From Skeletonema tropicum (taxonomy: Eukaryota > Bacillariophyta > Thalassiosirophyceae > Thalassiosirales > Thalassiosiraceae), in NCBI GenBank assembly GCA_037178625.1, contig CM074131.1:3906001-3970000 (forward strand): 64,000 bases of DNA. Direction: 5' to 3'. The notes below the pieces were generated by a model. The model worked only from the letters and a program-made list of their open reading frames with translations, was not told the origin of the DNA and searched no databases. Of the stretch, positions 10,361 to 21,205 are shown in pieces; positions within the stretch are counted from its first letter, which is position 1; each line of letters begins with the position of its first letter. The position numbers and the translations under genes were made by a program.

Positions 10361-10950
10361 ATTGCTAGCTACCGCGCAAAAAAATTGCTCCAGGAGCATT
10401 TAGGTCCCGAGTTCGCTAGTAAAAAAAGTGATTAGTTAGCAAGCACTTTAGTCACGAATTCCAACTCGAACTCGCACAAAATTCCTAGCAACCATGTCGA
10501 CATATCCACTCCGTAGCCTGGTAAGTTTCTTGGTGTACTTGTGCACTAGAATAACCAGGTGTTATGTGATAGCATACATTATTGGCTGTCGATAGAGCCA
10601 CTGGTCAACATTGTAACTGCTGTATTCGTCCTGAAGTGGTTAATTAGCATGGGTCAGATGGGTTGTTTAGGCGATTTTACCTAGTGATTTTAACTAGTAA
10701 AAATGTTGAAAATCACCCAGGAACAATTGAAGATAACTCAATGAGGACTAGATATAGATGGGTCATCCAAGGAATAATTATATTCGGATAGTGTTTAGTT
10801 TGGCATTCCCGATCGCCTTTTTTGTCGAATGTGTATTATTGGCCATGGTGGAGGGGTGTGCTGACATGGTTGTAAGCTACTTTTGTGCGTGAGAGCGCGC
10901 TGGAACAATTTTTTGCAGGGAGCAATTTTTTTGCGCGGTAGCTAGCAATT
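10361..10950. mobile_element. Non-autonomous inverted-repeat element (~590 bp)
   Basis: Near-perfect inverted ends of about 30 bp: ATTGCTAGCTACCGCGCA at 10361 and its complement ending about 10949. Both continue into A7/T7 and TTGCTCC. There is no coding capacity. Its interior has a block around 10585 (GATAGAGCCACTGGTCAAC) that is closely matched inside the MITE at 57660-58171. Its right end is the target into which the LTR element at 10951 inserted. I could not identify its own target duplication. Confidence 0.65.
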
Positions 10951-11175
10951 CATAAGGATTCTGTCCGATCGACTCATCCTTATTGAGTCTCCATGGCACT
11001 CGGGACTCATCCAGTGGTCATCGGTCATTCCTTAGCCGATCGTGACTGGTTGATCAGCCATAAGCTGACCATCATCGTTTCACGGCCATGATTCGATCGT
11101 GCCTCATCATAGACTAAGCCACTACTAGCTCACTCTTTTCTTCGCCCGATCATGTTCATCTTCATGTCGCTTATG
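10951..11175 (+). repeat. 5' LTR of the non-coding element
   Basis: 225 bp, terminal CATAAG...CTTATG, apparently identical to 14209-14433. Confidence 0.88.
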
Positions 11176-11193
11176 TGGTGCTCCCTGTGACGT
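11176..11193 (+). other. Primer-binding site
   Basis: It starts with TGG immediately after the LTR, as expected for pairing with the CCA end of a tRNA. The tRNA identity was not determined. Confidence 0.65.
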
Positions 11194-11739
11194 TCTTACT
11201 CTTCGTCTTTCGACCTCATCGTTGTTATCATCATTCGAGACTTCACGTCTTTGCCTTTCGCTCTACCTACATTCTTCGGCTTATCCGCCTCCGCCCCCTT
11301 CGGGCTGGTTCAACACTCCATCTATTTTCGCCATGAGGGATCCACCCTCCTCTTCAGTTGCCACCTTCTGGCCTCTCTCTTCGTCTACTACGTTTCGTCT
11401 CGCGTAGCTCTTCCTTCCACGCTTTCAGCAGCTCCGAGCCATTTTTTGGCCTCCTTGTGTAGCTGCTCGTCAATTCCGCTCATTCTGCGGCATCACCATC
11501 CATCTTCAGCCTCCCACTGATCTCCTCTACGCCTAATCACACTCTGTGTGACAGCCATCTTCTGCTTCTGGCCTCAACCTCAACACTATCTCATCATGCT
11601 ATCAGCCTCGCGGCCATCGACTTCGCGTCCTCAACACAGCTGCGATTCATCGTGTTCTCAGCAGCACTTGACGCCCTTGGTTCTACTGCTTCATCTAGCA
11701 GTGCTTCTTCCTATACTCTCAGCGGCTCATGCCATCCTC

Positions 11740-11940
11740 CGACTTGGCACTTTTTCATCATCAGACTGCGCATCTTCGTAGTACATGCCTTCCTCCGTCT
11801 CGGCACTCCTAATCCGTGCTTCTCTATACTCTCCATGGTACATGCCATCCTTCGCACTCGCACTTTTCATCATCAGGCTGTGCTTGTTCTTCGTGCTCAT
11901 GCCTTCATGCATCTTCGCACTCCGCCTCATCATGTTGCGG
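11740..11940 (+). repeat. Degenerate tandem repeats inside the LTR element
   Basis: Blocks of the type 'atgcc(a/t)tcctccg-ct-ggcac' alternate with 'ttcatcatcagactgcg' several times at irregular spacing. Non-coding. Confidence 0.5.
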
Positions 11941-13196
11941 TTGTTTCGTCTCTTTGACGACCATCTCACACATCGGCCTATCTGTCTCACGAAACTCATC
12001 TCTTCGTGGTCTCACGACTATCAGTTGGACTGCCAGACACCCATTTCGGCCTACCATCTCTCCAAGCTACCATATCTTCGTAGTCATACGAGCATCACTA
12101 CTTGTTCGGCCCATCTCCCATGTAGGCCTACTCCCTCGCTACATCTCAACCTTTGCGCACCTCCATCATATATGGACTCCGGCCTTCTATTTCATGCCAT
12201 GCGTATCTTCAAAATCATATTCACATCATTTATTATGTGGTCATCTCCACTTTCAGTGTGATCTCCTCGCACATCTCCGCCTTTGACTTTGAGCACCTCC
12301 TTGCTCTATCACCATCAGACGGCTAGGGCGCTTCACACGCTCCTTCAACTCAGTCAAGTTCTCCAACACTCCTTCGTGTAGCATCAACATCATTAGTTAT
12401 GCACCACTCAGTCTACTTCCATCGACGAAGTTCTCCATTATTTCACTCATTATTATCTTATGAGGCATCATCCACCGTGATTAGCTCTTCGATCGCCTCT
12501 TGCGGTAACTCTTCATCACTGCTCTCCGTTTCTATCGGCATGACTCATCATGAGTTTCAATCGTCTATACACGGCATCAAGTCATACGTCTTTTCAAGAC
12601 TACACTACTCTTTAGTGGTATGGTTTCCTTCCACCAACACCCTCAGCGCAGTACCATACTTCCTGCAAATAATCTCTCCTCATCGAGAGCAATCCATCTA
12701 TTGCGACTTTCGCTCCTCATTCAGTGCTACCTGGATACAATCATCAACTGAAGTTATCTTCTGGATATTCATTACTGACATTTCTTGTCTTCTATTTCAT
12801 CTTTTGCAGACGCTTCCGTTTCGTGTCAACGAATATCTCTGCGGTGAAATGATATCTCATTCGTGTCAACGAATTCAGCAGTGACGAATTGTTTGTCAGC
12901 AGCAAGGTCTCGCCAACCGCACTGTTTTGCTCCTTCCGGATTCTTATGCAAAGCGTTCTGTCTTAAACAGCCTTCCGGCACTTCACGTCCGCAAGTTGAT
13001 TCGACGAGCACCAACTCGTAAATACTGTGATGTTCTGCGTCAGGAGTGTCCTCCAAGTAGAATCTGGTAGCATCACGACAAGCTTGCTCAGAACGTTGAC
13101 AAACAATTCATTCGATGTATTAGCGAAGGCTTGGCCGCTGTAGCTTTTACGTCACTCAGTCACTCGCGCTCCCCACCGACCTCTGTCTGGTGATTA

Positions 13197-13540
13197 TTTC
13201 CATCGTCAATCGACGTCCTCCCTGCATGATTTATGCAATTACACCAAGGTCTTCTGACTCCTCCTGCATCTCTGGTGCATTTTACTTGGTTCAAATCAAA
13301 AAGGATTGTTTCCTTGAAACTCGGTCTCATGACCATCCCTTTGCATCTTCGATGCTCACAAGGATTTGTTCCTTACCACCATCGTCTCACGACGTTTTCC
13401 TCTGCATTTCGGTGCAACCCTCTCGGTCTCATCAAAAGGATGTTTCCATCCCCATATCAATCGTCTCACGACGTCCCCTTCTGCATTTCGGTGCACCCCT
13501 CTCGGTTTCGTCAAAAGGATGTCTCCACCTCAACTTTCTC
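13197..13540 (+). repeat. ~79-bp tandem repeat array
   Basis: The block beginning ATCGTCTCACGACG recurs at 13381 and 13460 with the following CTGCATTTCGGTGCA and TCAAAAGGATGT segments. Two or three more diverged units precede it back to about 13197. Confidence 0.7.
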
Positions 13541-14208
13541 GATATTGGCCTATTCATCTGGCTGTAGGATTCATCATCCTGCATTGTGGCTCTTATGCTG
13601 CATCATCTCGGACCCAGGTCTCTTGACCTTCCACTGCTTGGTCTCTATCAAAAGGATTGATTCCTCGCCCCATCTTTTGCTATCGGCCTCTTGTCTGGCT
13701 ACAGAACTCTTCATTCTGTATGTGGCTTACGCTGCACGATGGCTCACACCCAGCTTTTCAAGCTACCCCGTTTTTTTTTTTTTACAAAATGAAATATTAC
13801 GGCGAGGAACTGTTAGACTAATGTCTTTCAGTACAGGGCTGGACGTACCCTGTTAAGAGTGCGGCGATTCAACGTATCCACGCTTCCGCTCCTGCGACTA
13901 TTTTTGGTGATCGGAACAATCAGAGCATCTACTTATTGGAGCTATCTTTGGAGATATCAAGCTGCCTGAGCATCTATTACATCGACGCTACCTGATCATC
14001 TCTACCATATCTGAGCTAACGAGCATTCATCATCATCATACGACTTTACTCGTATCCGAACCAACCTCGAGCTTTCTTCGAAACTAATCATTCATATCAA
14101 CCGACATCATCCCTCCCTGCGGTATTCGATGCCAATTGCATCTCATCGACATCAGATTTTGTTCCGTGCCATGGCATTTGATTCTTCGAATCACTTTTGT
14201 TTGGGTTG

Positions 14209-14433
14209 CATAAGGATTCTGTCCGATCGACTCATCCTTATTGAGTCTCCATGGCACTCGGGACTCATCCAGTGGTCATCGGTCATTCCTTAGCCGATCG
14301 TGACTGGTTGATCAGCCATAAGCTGACCATCATCGTTTCACGGCCATGATTCGATCGTGCCTCATCATAGACTAAGCCACTACTAGCTCACTCTTTTCTT
14401 CGCCCGATCATGTTCATCTTCATGTCGCTTATG
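14209..14433 (+). repeat. 3' LTR of the non-coding element
   Basis: Second copy of the 225-bp LTR, followed by the AATT target duplication. Confidence 0.88.
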
Positions 14434-14437
14434 AATT

Positions 14438-16371
14438 GGCAATTGGCAAATAACTTTGTCATTGGAATAAGCGATTGCGGTCGGTTTGAAAAGTACTAAT
14501 TCCTATCGTACATACTCACGTGGAGAAATTGGTGTTTCGGTCAAAAAATCCCCTCACCCCTCACCCACACAACCACAAAAACACCATGACGGCCCCTTTA
14601 TTAGTAGGTTTGCTTCCACTGTGGCGTACTATCAAAATACAGGGCACCGTCAGTAACTACTGCACTTTCGGGCCGCTAATAATAGCTGTCTAAAGTGGGC
14701 ATCTATACACTCAATCTCAACAAAACACCATGGAGTACAAATTTACTTCTTGTGCAAAGGCATTGGGGCTTCTTGATCTTAACGTTGGCATGGCCCCAGT
14801 GGATCATATCATCAAGCATTACAAAAAAGTTTTGGCTAAGTCGTCTTGGGGTCTACGGTATCTGTCACCCTGGAGAAAGCTACTTCGCACGTGTGTCGGA
14901 GCACGGGAACCGTCGGAGCTTGCAAATAGTCGATCTGACACCCTCTCTGTTGCTGTAAATTGCTTCCTACCAATCAAGAACTTCGGCGTCAATTGCCTGT
15001 TAATATTAGAATGAAATCGTGCATTTTCTAGAACCCGCGGTGGGATAGCATGTCCCATCCCTTTGGACTGTCCTCAGATGTGGCCGCCAAAGTAACTCCA
15101 CTATTACAGTCTCAGACACTTGTGCCAGAAATGACCCATCGGTGTGCACCAAGATATACACCGTACAGCACTCGCAAAGTCGGCTGAGGAGATAATTCTT
15201 TCTGGGGGTGTTTATTGGAAAAGTAGCAAGTCAGTGTACGACGATTGAATGTCAAGCAGGGGAGAGTGCTAAGTGATACTCGACATTCTCAGGATGGCTT
15301 AGAAGTGGTCAGTAATAACACGGAGTTGTCAGTAGCGTGTGAAGTTTGCGGTAGATGTTACGACGAACGGGTGCGGGGTGATTGCGACATGGATGAAGGT
15401 CGTATGATGAGACATAACAATGTCAAGCGAGGGAGAGTGATTGATTAGCTCGACATTCTCATGCTTGAATGCATGGGTGGTGCTGGAGGTTATATTCAGC
15501 ATAGCAGTATTGACGTTATTTTATCCGTTATACAATACTTCATATTGCTCTTGGTAATATGAGAAGTTTGGTGTTGAAAAGAAGGGTGTTGATAGAGAGC
15601 GTGGGTGGAAGATAGTGGGAGCTTAGATACTTATTCAGTCTGTGTCGGAACTGCCAAGATGGAAGGTGAGATGTCTTGTGATGATCTTAGAGATAAAGTG
15701 AACCCCAAGTTTGAATAGCGACGTGTAATCTTGTCTTCCACTCCCGATGGTGCATATTAACACAACTTCGCTTTGTCCTCTTCCGCAGCCATTCTTTGAC
15801 TCTGTTTCTTCTCGGCGTGCGTCTTCCACACAAGTCAAACGACGTTTGACCAAAGATCCGTGCGTCTTGCACAAGCCAAACGACATTGTGCATACGATGG
15901 TCTTTGCGCATTCATGCCCACCTTTTCCGACTAGTATGAAATTCAAGAAGTGGTGCCCACGCAAAGAATAGAAAAGATGAGGGATGCCAACGAAGCAGAT
16001 GAAGTTGACGCATAGAAAGAAATGTGAAACAGAAGATGGATGAGGATATGAATTGCATCGATATTTATCAGATGTTGCATGATACATGATACACACTGGA
16101 CACAGAGTAGTGTGCAGGTGAAATAAGTAGGGTAAATTTAAAGTACGTCTGGTGGATCCTCCCAGAGGCGACATTGTCTGTGGTAAGTGATAACGAACGT
16201 TGCTGTATCAGCTTTACTTCCCAATCTTATCGAATTTAATCATTGGCATAGCATAAGACTTTCAAATAACATAGATTTCGCTCAATAGCATAAACGACCA
16301 ATGACCAATCTCTCGAGAACCCCTTTCCCAAGGATTGCATCCTGTACAAAGGCATATTACAATTTACAATT
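14438..16371. other. Intergenic region with repeat traces, no recognised gene
   Basis: ORFs of up to 179 aa (for example 15635-16174 minus, 14730-15014 plus) show no motif I know. The stretch 15365-15470 resembles 54690-54780 in the cyclin upstream region (shared GGGTGATTG-GACATG-ATGAAGGTCG-ATGATG and a following TAGCTC-ACATTCTC), so a fragment of the cyclin repeat unit probably landed here. Confidence 0.4.
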
Positions 16372-16860
16372 TCATTCTCCATGTACAGAACTCCCATCTC
16401 CGTCGCTTTCGAAGTAGGGTGTCAATCTTCGAACATTGAGACGCTCATTAATTGCACCTCGTTGCAGTCGCACTGTTCCATTCGTAAACACTTGACTAAC
16501 CTCATAAGGACCCTCGTGTACATCCTCCGGCTTCGGAAGATGGCTCCCGTCAGTTGCCTTGATGATCATGGCTTTCTGACCGACAGTATAGTCTCAGGGA
16601 ACTCGACGCTTGTTTTCACGTATATCGTCGTATATTGGAGCGATCCACCAGCTGCTGACGGCGCCTGCCCACTTCAGACTTCAGACCAATCGCAAAGAAA
16701 TGGTATATCAAATAACATGTCTCTACCGAAGATCGCTTGGCCTGGTGACGCCCGCAACACCGAATGATGCGTACTCCTTATTATTCTTATCCCATTGATT
16801 ATGTTGGTATTGATATCAATGGGAGGCGGCACAACGCTGGGTGGTTAAGCCTCCTATTCT
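16372..16860 (-). pseudogene. Ty3/gypsy integrase C-terminus, relic
   Basis: The minus-strand ORF at 16569-16372 (65 aa) contains GPYEVSQVFTNGTVRLQRG followed by NERLNVRRLTPYFES, the typical end of a Ty3/gypsy integrase, where a chromo-like or SH3-like fold is followed by the polyprotein terminus. Upstream on the same strand, other frames contain SPGQAIFGRDMLFDIPF, matching the usual 'TPAQLVFGRD' block of gypsy integrases. Frameshifts and stops separate these pieces, and the rest of pol is missing. It is a dead fragment with no visible LTRs. Confidence 0.75.
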
Positions 16861-17246
16861 TTCGATGTCATCTACCCTCCACCAAGGCCCCGGACACATG
16901 ACACATCTAAGCATGTGTCAGATTGAAGGTCTTGACGCTCCGTAGGTGTTGACACTGACACTACGGCGATACAATACTTTGTTTTAGTGAGTGTCTTAAT
17001 AAGTATTCCATGTATTGCGGCCGCAATGATGGCCGAGGACACAGGATGGACATTACAACAACAACATGGATGGTGTGTTGTGTGTTGTGTTGTAAGTATG
17101 TGGCGGGTGGTGGGATTTTTGGCCGAAACACCGATTTCCCCCTTTCTCGTGGACCGCAATCGCTTATAGTACTTATATTGGTTGATGATTCATTAGATTC
17201 ATTGCCCACACATATAATATTAATGATACATTCGACAGCCACTACC

Positions 17247-19133
17247 ATGGAGAATATTCGGATTGACGACGACGAAGAAGCTCGTCCACTCACATCATCC
17301 TCACCACCACCACCACTCAAGAAATCCTTCACCAACCGTAACAACAAACTCCTCCACTACCTCTGTGGAGTCACAATCATTGGTGCGCTGATTTTCTTTC
17401 CTTCTTGGACTGCCATTCTTCGATCTACAAGTAGTAGTGGAAATACGAATGTTGATGGTAACAACAGTATTTTTGGGAGTAGTCGAATAAGCAAGCTGCG
17501 GCAATCTGATACTACAGAACACGAGGAATATACTAATGCAGATAATAATGAGTGGTTGATTCCGAGTTGTGCAGATCAAACGTTTTTAACATTGTATACA
17601 GATCTACCGCTACAACCGCAGCAGCTTGGAGGTGATGAAGTAAAAACGGATGATGAACAACATCAACGCAGCAAGAACTCCTGTAAAGGAATGTTACTAC
17701 GAGATGACATCATACTCACAACACATGAATGTTCTCAAACGCCAACCCTTTACTTCCATCAACAACATTCTAATCAATATCTCGAAACAAAACCGCACAC
17801 AGCACTCAATGCCAACATGGGCCTACATTCCAAACTGGGCTTCTTGGAAGTTAAAAATGTTCCATACCATTATCTATTTTCAGATCAACCAGTAAGGAGG
17901 GCACGAATGTTTTTGAGTTTACGGTCTCATCCCGATGTTATGAGGGAAATGGCGGATGATGATGATTATGCATCCGAAAAGAGCACTAGCAATGGCAGCA
18001 GCAGTAGCAGTGGCAAAAGTAGTTCAATCTCACCCTACATCACCTGCAAGGGATACAGACCCATAGTCCACAACTTCCCCCTCCCCAACGGTGAAATGGT
18101 ACCCATTGGCGAAGAATTGCTCACGGTAGGCCTATTACCCGATGATATACTCTGGGAACATGTCGATCTTGACACGGCACCAGCACTTAAAAATACTGAC
18201 ACGAAGGAACGATGGTGGACCAAGGCTATTACGTTGGAAGAGGGTGAGGCTGAATTTCAAACGTATTTGGATCGACCTGAAATTAAGGGTCCTGAGGGTA
18301 GTCTATCTATTGTTAGGGCACACAATGGCTTCATCTGGCAGGCAAGTGGTATTAGCGAATCATTTGACCCTCGTGGCCATCGTGGAGAAGTCTGTTTTTT
18401 CAATTACCTCGCCCGGTGGAGGGAGCAGGTTCCATTTAGCAATATGCACTTTATGGACTGGGTAGATTATGGAACGGGACGGTCATTATTTGAACGGAAT
18501 CAAAAGTATAACTTTTTGCCGGATTTGAAGGGTGATATGAAAGGTCAGGTTACGGATGATAAGTGTGTCAAGAGCAAGTTTAATTCGAGGACGGTTCATT
18601 TCTTTAATGATGTGGAACGGAGCGAGCATGAGATTTATCTGACGCCTTCCGAGAATGGGAAGGAAGTGATTGCGAGGTATATCCAGAGTGATGACGTGGT
18701 TGGGCCGAGTACGGAGAAGCATCCGCACTTGTACATGTTTGACATGAACAAGAGAATGTATGTGGTGGATAAGAATCTTTGGGATAATAAGAAGTATGGC
18801 AAGATAAAGCACACAGCGGTACTTGATGGAATGCCTGCACTATCCGCAGGTGAGGCTTATTTCAAGGAAAATGGGGCGATAGAGGGAATCAATTACAGTA
18901 GTGGCCATTACCGACCGAAGATTACAGCATTGACAATGATGTATCAATGGGTAAAGGACCAGGGATTGAACACCGCCGCGTTCCAGTGGATGGCGAGGAA
19001 AAAGTGGAGTACAGAAGATTGTAACGAGACTGATTGGGAGGGTATGGAAATAACGGCATTTGATGTGAAGGTGTTGGAGAAGGCTTGTCGAGAGGTTTCA
19101 AAGTCGCCTACTTGGGTGTTGAAAGATGATTGA
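17247..19133 (+). CDS. Type II membrane protein with an IQM-like C-terminal domain
   Basis: I chose the ATG at 17247 (628 aa). The frame is open upstream to 17010, but that part lacks protein-like composition. A short acidic cytosolic tail is followed by one membrane segment at about 36-57, so most of the protein would be lumenal or extracellular. Residues 58-300 are variable with Ser runs. The C-terminal region contains LYMFDMNKRMYVVDK, then H-x20-AGEAYFKENG and SGHYRP (about 552-557) followed by a helical stretch. This order matches, from memory, the end of plant IQM calmodulin-binding proteins and related fungal and oomycete proteins (HSSFLAGG, AAGR, ENG, SGHY-P). No IQ motif is visible. 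Molecular function is unknown; the anchor plus such a domain is unusual. Confidence 0.75.
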   Translation: MENIRIDDDEEARPLTSSSPPPPLKKSFTNRNNKLLHYLCGVTIIGALIFFPSWTAILRSTSSSGNTNVDGNNSIFGSSRISKLRQSDTTEHEEYTNADNNEWLIPSCADQTFLTLYTDLPLQPQQLGGDEVKTDDEQHQRSKNSCKGMLLRDDIILTTHECSQTPTLYFHQQHSNQYLETKPHTALNANMGLHSKLGFLEVKNVPYHYLFSDQPVRRARMFLSLRSHPDVMREMADDDDYASEKSTSNGSSSSSGKSSSISPYITCKGYRPIVHNFPLPNGEMVPIGEELLTVGLLPDDILWEHVDLDTAPALKNTDTKERWWTKAITLEEGEAEFQTYLDRPEIKGPEGSLSIVRAHNGFIWQASGISESFDPRGHRGEVCFFNYLARWREQVPFSNMHFMDWVDYGTGRSLFERNQKYNFLPDLKGDMKGQVTDDKCVKSKFNSRTVHFFNDVERSEHEIYLTPSENGKEVIARYIQSDDVVGPSTEKHPHLYMFDMNKRMYVVDKNLWDNKKYGKIKHTAVLDGMPALSAGEAYFKENGAIEGINYSSGHYRPKITALTMMYQWVKDQGLNTAAFQWMARKKWSTEDCNETDWEGMEITAFDVKVLEKACREVSKSPTWVLKDD

Positions 19134-19939
19134 TCGTTTCAGAATAAGATTCTCTGTGTTATTATTGTACTGTTACTACCCCAGTCTTGCCCTTTTTCTT
19201 TTCTTCTACTTCTACAATGATACGGAATATATTTACTTTCTTTGCATTTTCATTCAGATTTACATCAGAAATGATGGATTCTCATGAAGCTTTACTGCCT
19301 TTGATGAGGATGTGAAGTGATAAATAGTTGTAGTATCATCTGTGTGCAAGTATCTGCATTTCTATTCGCCTCAGCATTACATGTTTGTTGAATTCTTGGG
19401 CTTGCCCGAATCCCAACCCTGCCTGACAATGGTCAAATAATGTCTACGTCGAACCATACTCTCTAGCATACATTGCAATAGGAAGTTTACAGAAGAAACA
19501 GGCACAAGTGGACACACTTCGACTTGGATTCTTCAATCGAGACAAAACTTGTTCACCGTTTCCAAAGGGGCAAGCAAGAAGTATCTAAGGACGTGAGAAA
19601 GAAAAATGGCTACAATAGTTACATTGCGGTACCCAAAATGACTTGGGAATTAGTACTTATTCAGGGTACTTTTGGTGCGGTACTCAACTCTGAGACATAA
19701 AGCTGGCGCTTTTCAAAGTGCACGCTGCACAACGCACAACATACTTTAAATTTATAGGTACGCACACCAAAGACCAAACTATCTTCTCTACTCTTGGCCA
19801 GATAATAAACTTACACGAGGCACCAATGATATTGGTTGAAACGTCTGGAAGGATTTTTTTAAAGAAGCTTGAATAAAGTGAACTAAAAGAGGGTCGGCAG
19901 CTGTCGTCAGAGATATCATCACACCACACCAATAACACC
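19134..19939. other. Intergenic region
   Basis: About 800 bp between two plus-strand genes. No gene or repeat recognised. The last 200 bp should carry the promoter of the DDAH-like gene. Confidence 0.5.
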
Positions 19940-20992
19940 ATGATTTCTCTGACACAAACGTTTCGTCGCAGCATTAACAGCAAGATGCACCATCATCTTT
20001 CCACAAAAGTCACCACAAAAAGAAATAGATTGCGTCACACTGTCGCTATATCCAGAGAGATTCCAGATTCATTCATTGATGCAATTTCATTTCACTACGA
20101 TCAATCCTCCTCCTCGCAGGATGATGATACATCTACCGCATCCTCTCCAGACGAAGGAGTATCACTCCTAAAATCACGTGAACAACATACCAATTATCTC
20201 AACATCCTCCGGCAACACATACCCAATCTGATATGCTTACCACCATTGGAATCTCATCCAGACTGTTTGTTTGTGGAAGATACCATGATAGCTATTCAGG
20301 ATACGGTGGTGTTGACAAGAATGGGACACGAATCGAGGAGGGGCGAGGTGGATGATTCGATCAAGGGCGTTTTGAATGATCAATTGGGTTTGAAGAATGT
20401 GTATGATATGAATAATGTGGATGATCAACGTATACTATGCGATGACGCAAGTGATGGCATCGACAGCAACAGTGAAGGCTGCTGTGATGGAGGAGACGTA
20501 TTGTGGACCGGACGACACTTGTTTGTTGGTTGCACCGATCGAACAAATCAAGTTGGATTTCAATACTTGAGAAATGTATTCGCTCATCACCACGGCATGA
20601 TGAATGCAGCGGATGTTATTCCAATTCCAATGGCGTCGTTACAGGGAGCAGATAATAATGGAGGAGGAGTATTGCATTTGAAGAGCGCAGTGACTCATAT
20701 TGACGAAGAGACCTTGTTGATACCAGAGGGAAAGTTTGGAGATAGATTGGCAGAGGAAATGAAAGTTACTGAGAGAGGGTATAGTGCCGTTCGACTTCCG
20801 GATGTACTATCGTGCAATGCTGTCGTTGTCAATGGGCATGTGATGGCGCAAGATTCACCGTGTAGTGTATCCAAGAAAAGGATTGAAGAAGCTTGCCGTG
20901 AAAGAGATCTCGGATTGACCTTTGTGGATACCTCTGAGTTGGCGAAAAAGGATGCTGCCTTGACATGTTGTAGCGTTTTACTAAGTGTGTAG
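19940..20992 (+). CDS. Dimethylarginine dimethylaminohydrolase-like enzyme (DDAH)
   Basis: The ORF encodes 350 aa. Family hallmarks in order: AISREIPDSF (about 36-45), HPDCLFVEDT (106-115, acidic residues of the substrate pocket), a GGDVLWTGRHLFVG block (184-197) followed by RTNQ, LHLKS with His246, and the C-terminal LTCCSVLL with Cys343/Cys344. Enzymes of this amidinotransferase-fold family use His and Cys to hydrolyse N-methylated arginines to citrulline and methylamines, which in animals controls nitric-oxide synthesis. The family also includes arginine deiminase-like members, so the substrate is not proven. The N-terminal 30 residues are basic, Ser/Thr/His-rich and could be an organelle-targeting peptide. 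The length is a little above the usual 280 because of this extension and two acidic inserts. Confidence 0.88.
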   Translation: MISLTQTFRRSINSKMHHHLSTKVTTKRNRLRHTVAISREIPDSFIDAISFHYDQSSSSQDDDTSTASSPDEGVSLLKSREQHTNYLNILRQHIPNLICLPPLESHPDCLFVEDTMIAIQDTVVLTRMGHESRRGEVDDSIKGVLNDQLGLKNVYDMNNVDDQRILCDDASDGIDSNSEGCCDGGDVLWTGRHLFVGCTDRTNQVGFQYLRNVFAHHHGMMNAADVIPIPMASLQGADNNGGGVLHLKSAVTHIDEETLLIPEGKFGDRLAEEMKVTERGYSAVRLPDVLSCNAVVVNGHVMAQDSPCSVSKKRIEEACRERDLGLTFVDTSELAKKDAALTCCSVLLSV

Positions 20993-21205
20993 GTAGAGTC
21001 TTACATGCCATGTAACGCTTAGTATACAGTTTACTTGCTAGCTATACCTTTGAAATATTCTCTCATCTGGGCGAGTATGATGGAAACAATCTTTACTAAA
21101 ACAGTGGAAACGTTTGGAAAGGCGTGTTCTACACTCAATCTATGCGGCTCTCTCTCTCTGTGTGTGATGTAACGCACTAACATCTTCCAATTCTCAAACT
21201 TACCA

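Larger units (their letters stand above)
10951..14433 (+). mobile_element. Non-coding LTR retrotransposon with 225-bp LTRs
   Basis: Two direct repeats of 225 bp (10951-11175 and 14209-14433) look identical. They begin CATAAG and end CTTATG, unlike the usual TG...CA. The tetramer AATT flanks both sides (10947-10950, 14434-14437). Directly after the left LTR is TGGTGCTCCCTGTGAC, a good tRNA primer-binding site, which sets the orientation as plus. The internal 3.0 kb is pyrimidine-rich, contains degenerate tandem repeats and has no ORF with recognisable gag or pol. It must have relied on proteins supplied by another element. The identical LTRs indicate a recent insertion. Confidence 0.85.

Noticed and set aside
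11200..14200. Coding sequence in the interior of the 3.5-kb LTR element
   Set aside because: ORFs of up to 207 aa are Ser/Leu/His-rich products of pyrimidine-rich repeats; frames overlap and none shows gag or pol motifs.
17010..17246. Longer N-terminus of the IQM-like protein
   Set aside because: The 79 extra codons are in frame but have no protein-like composition, and the Met at 17247 leads directly into a sensible anchor protein.
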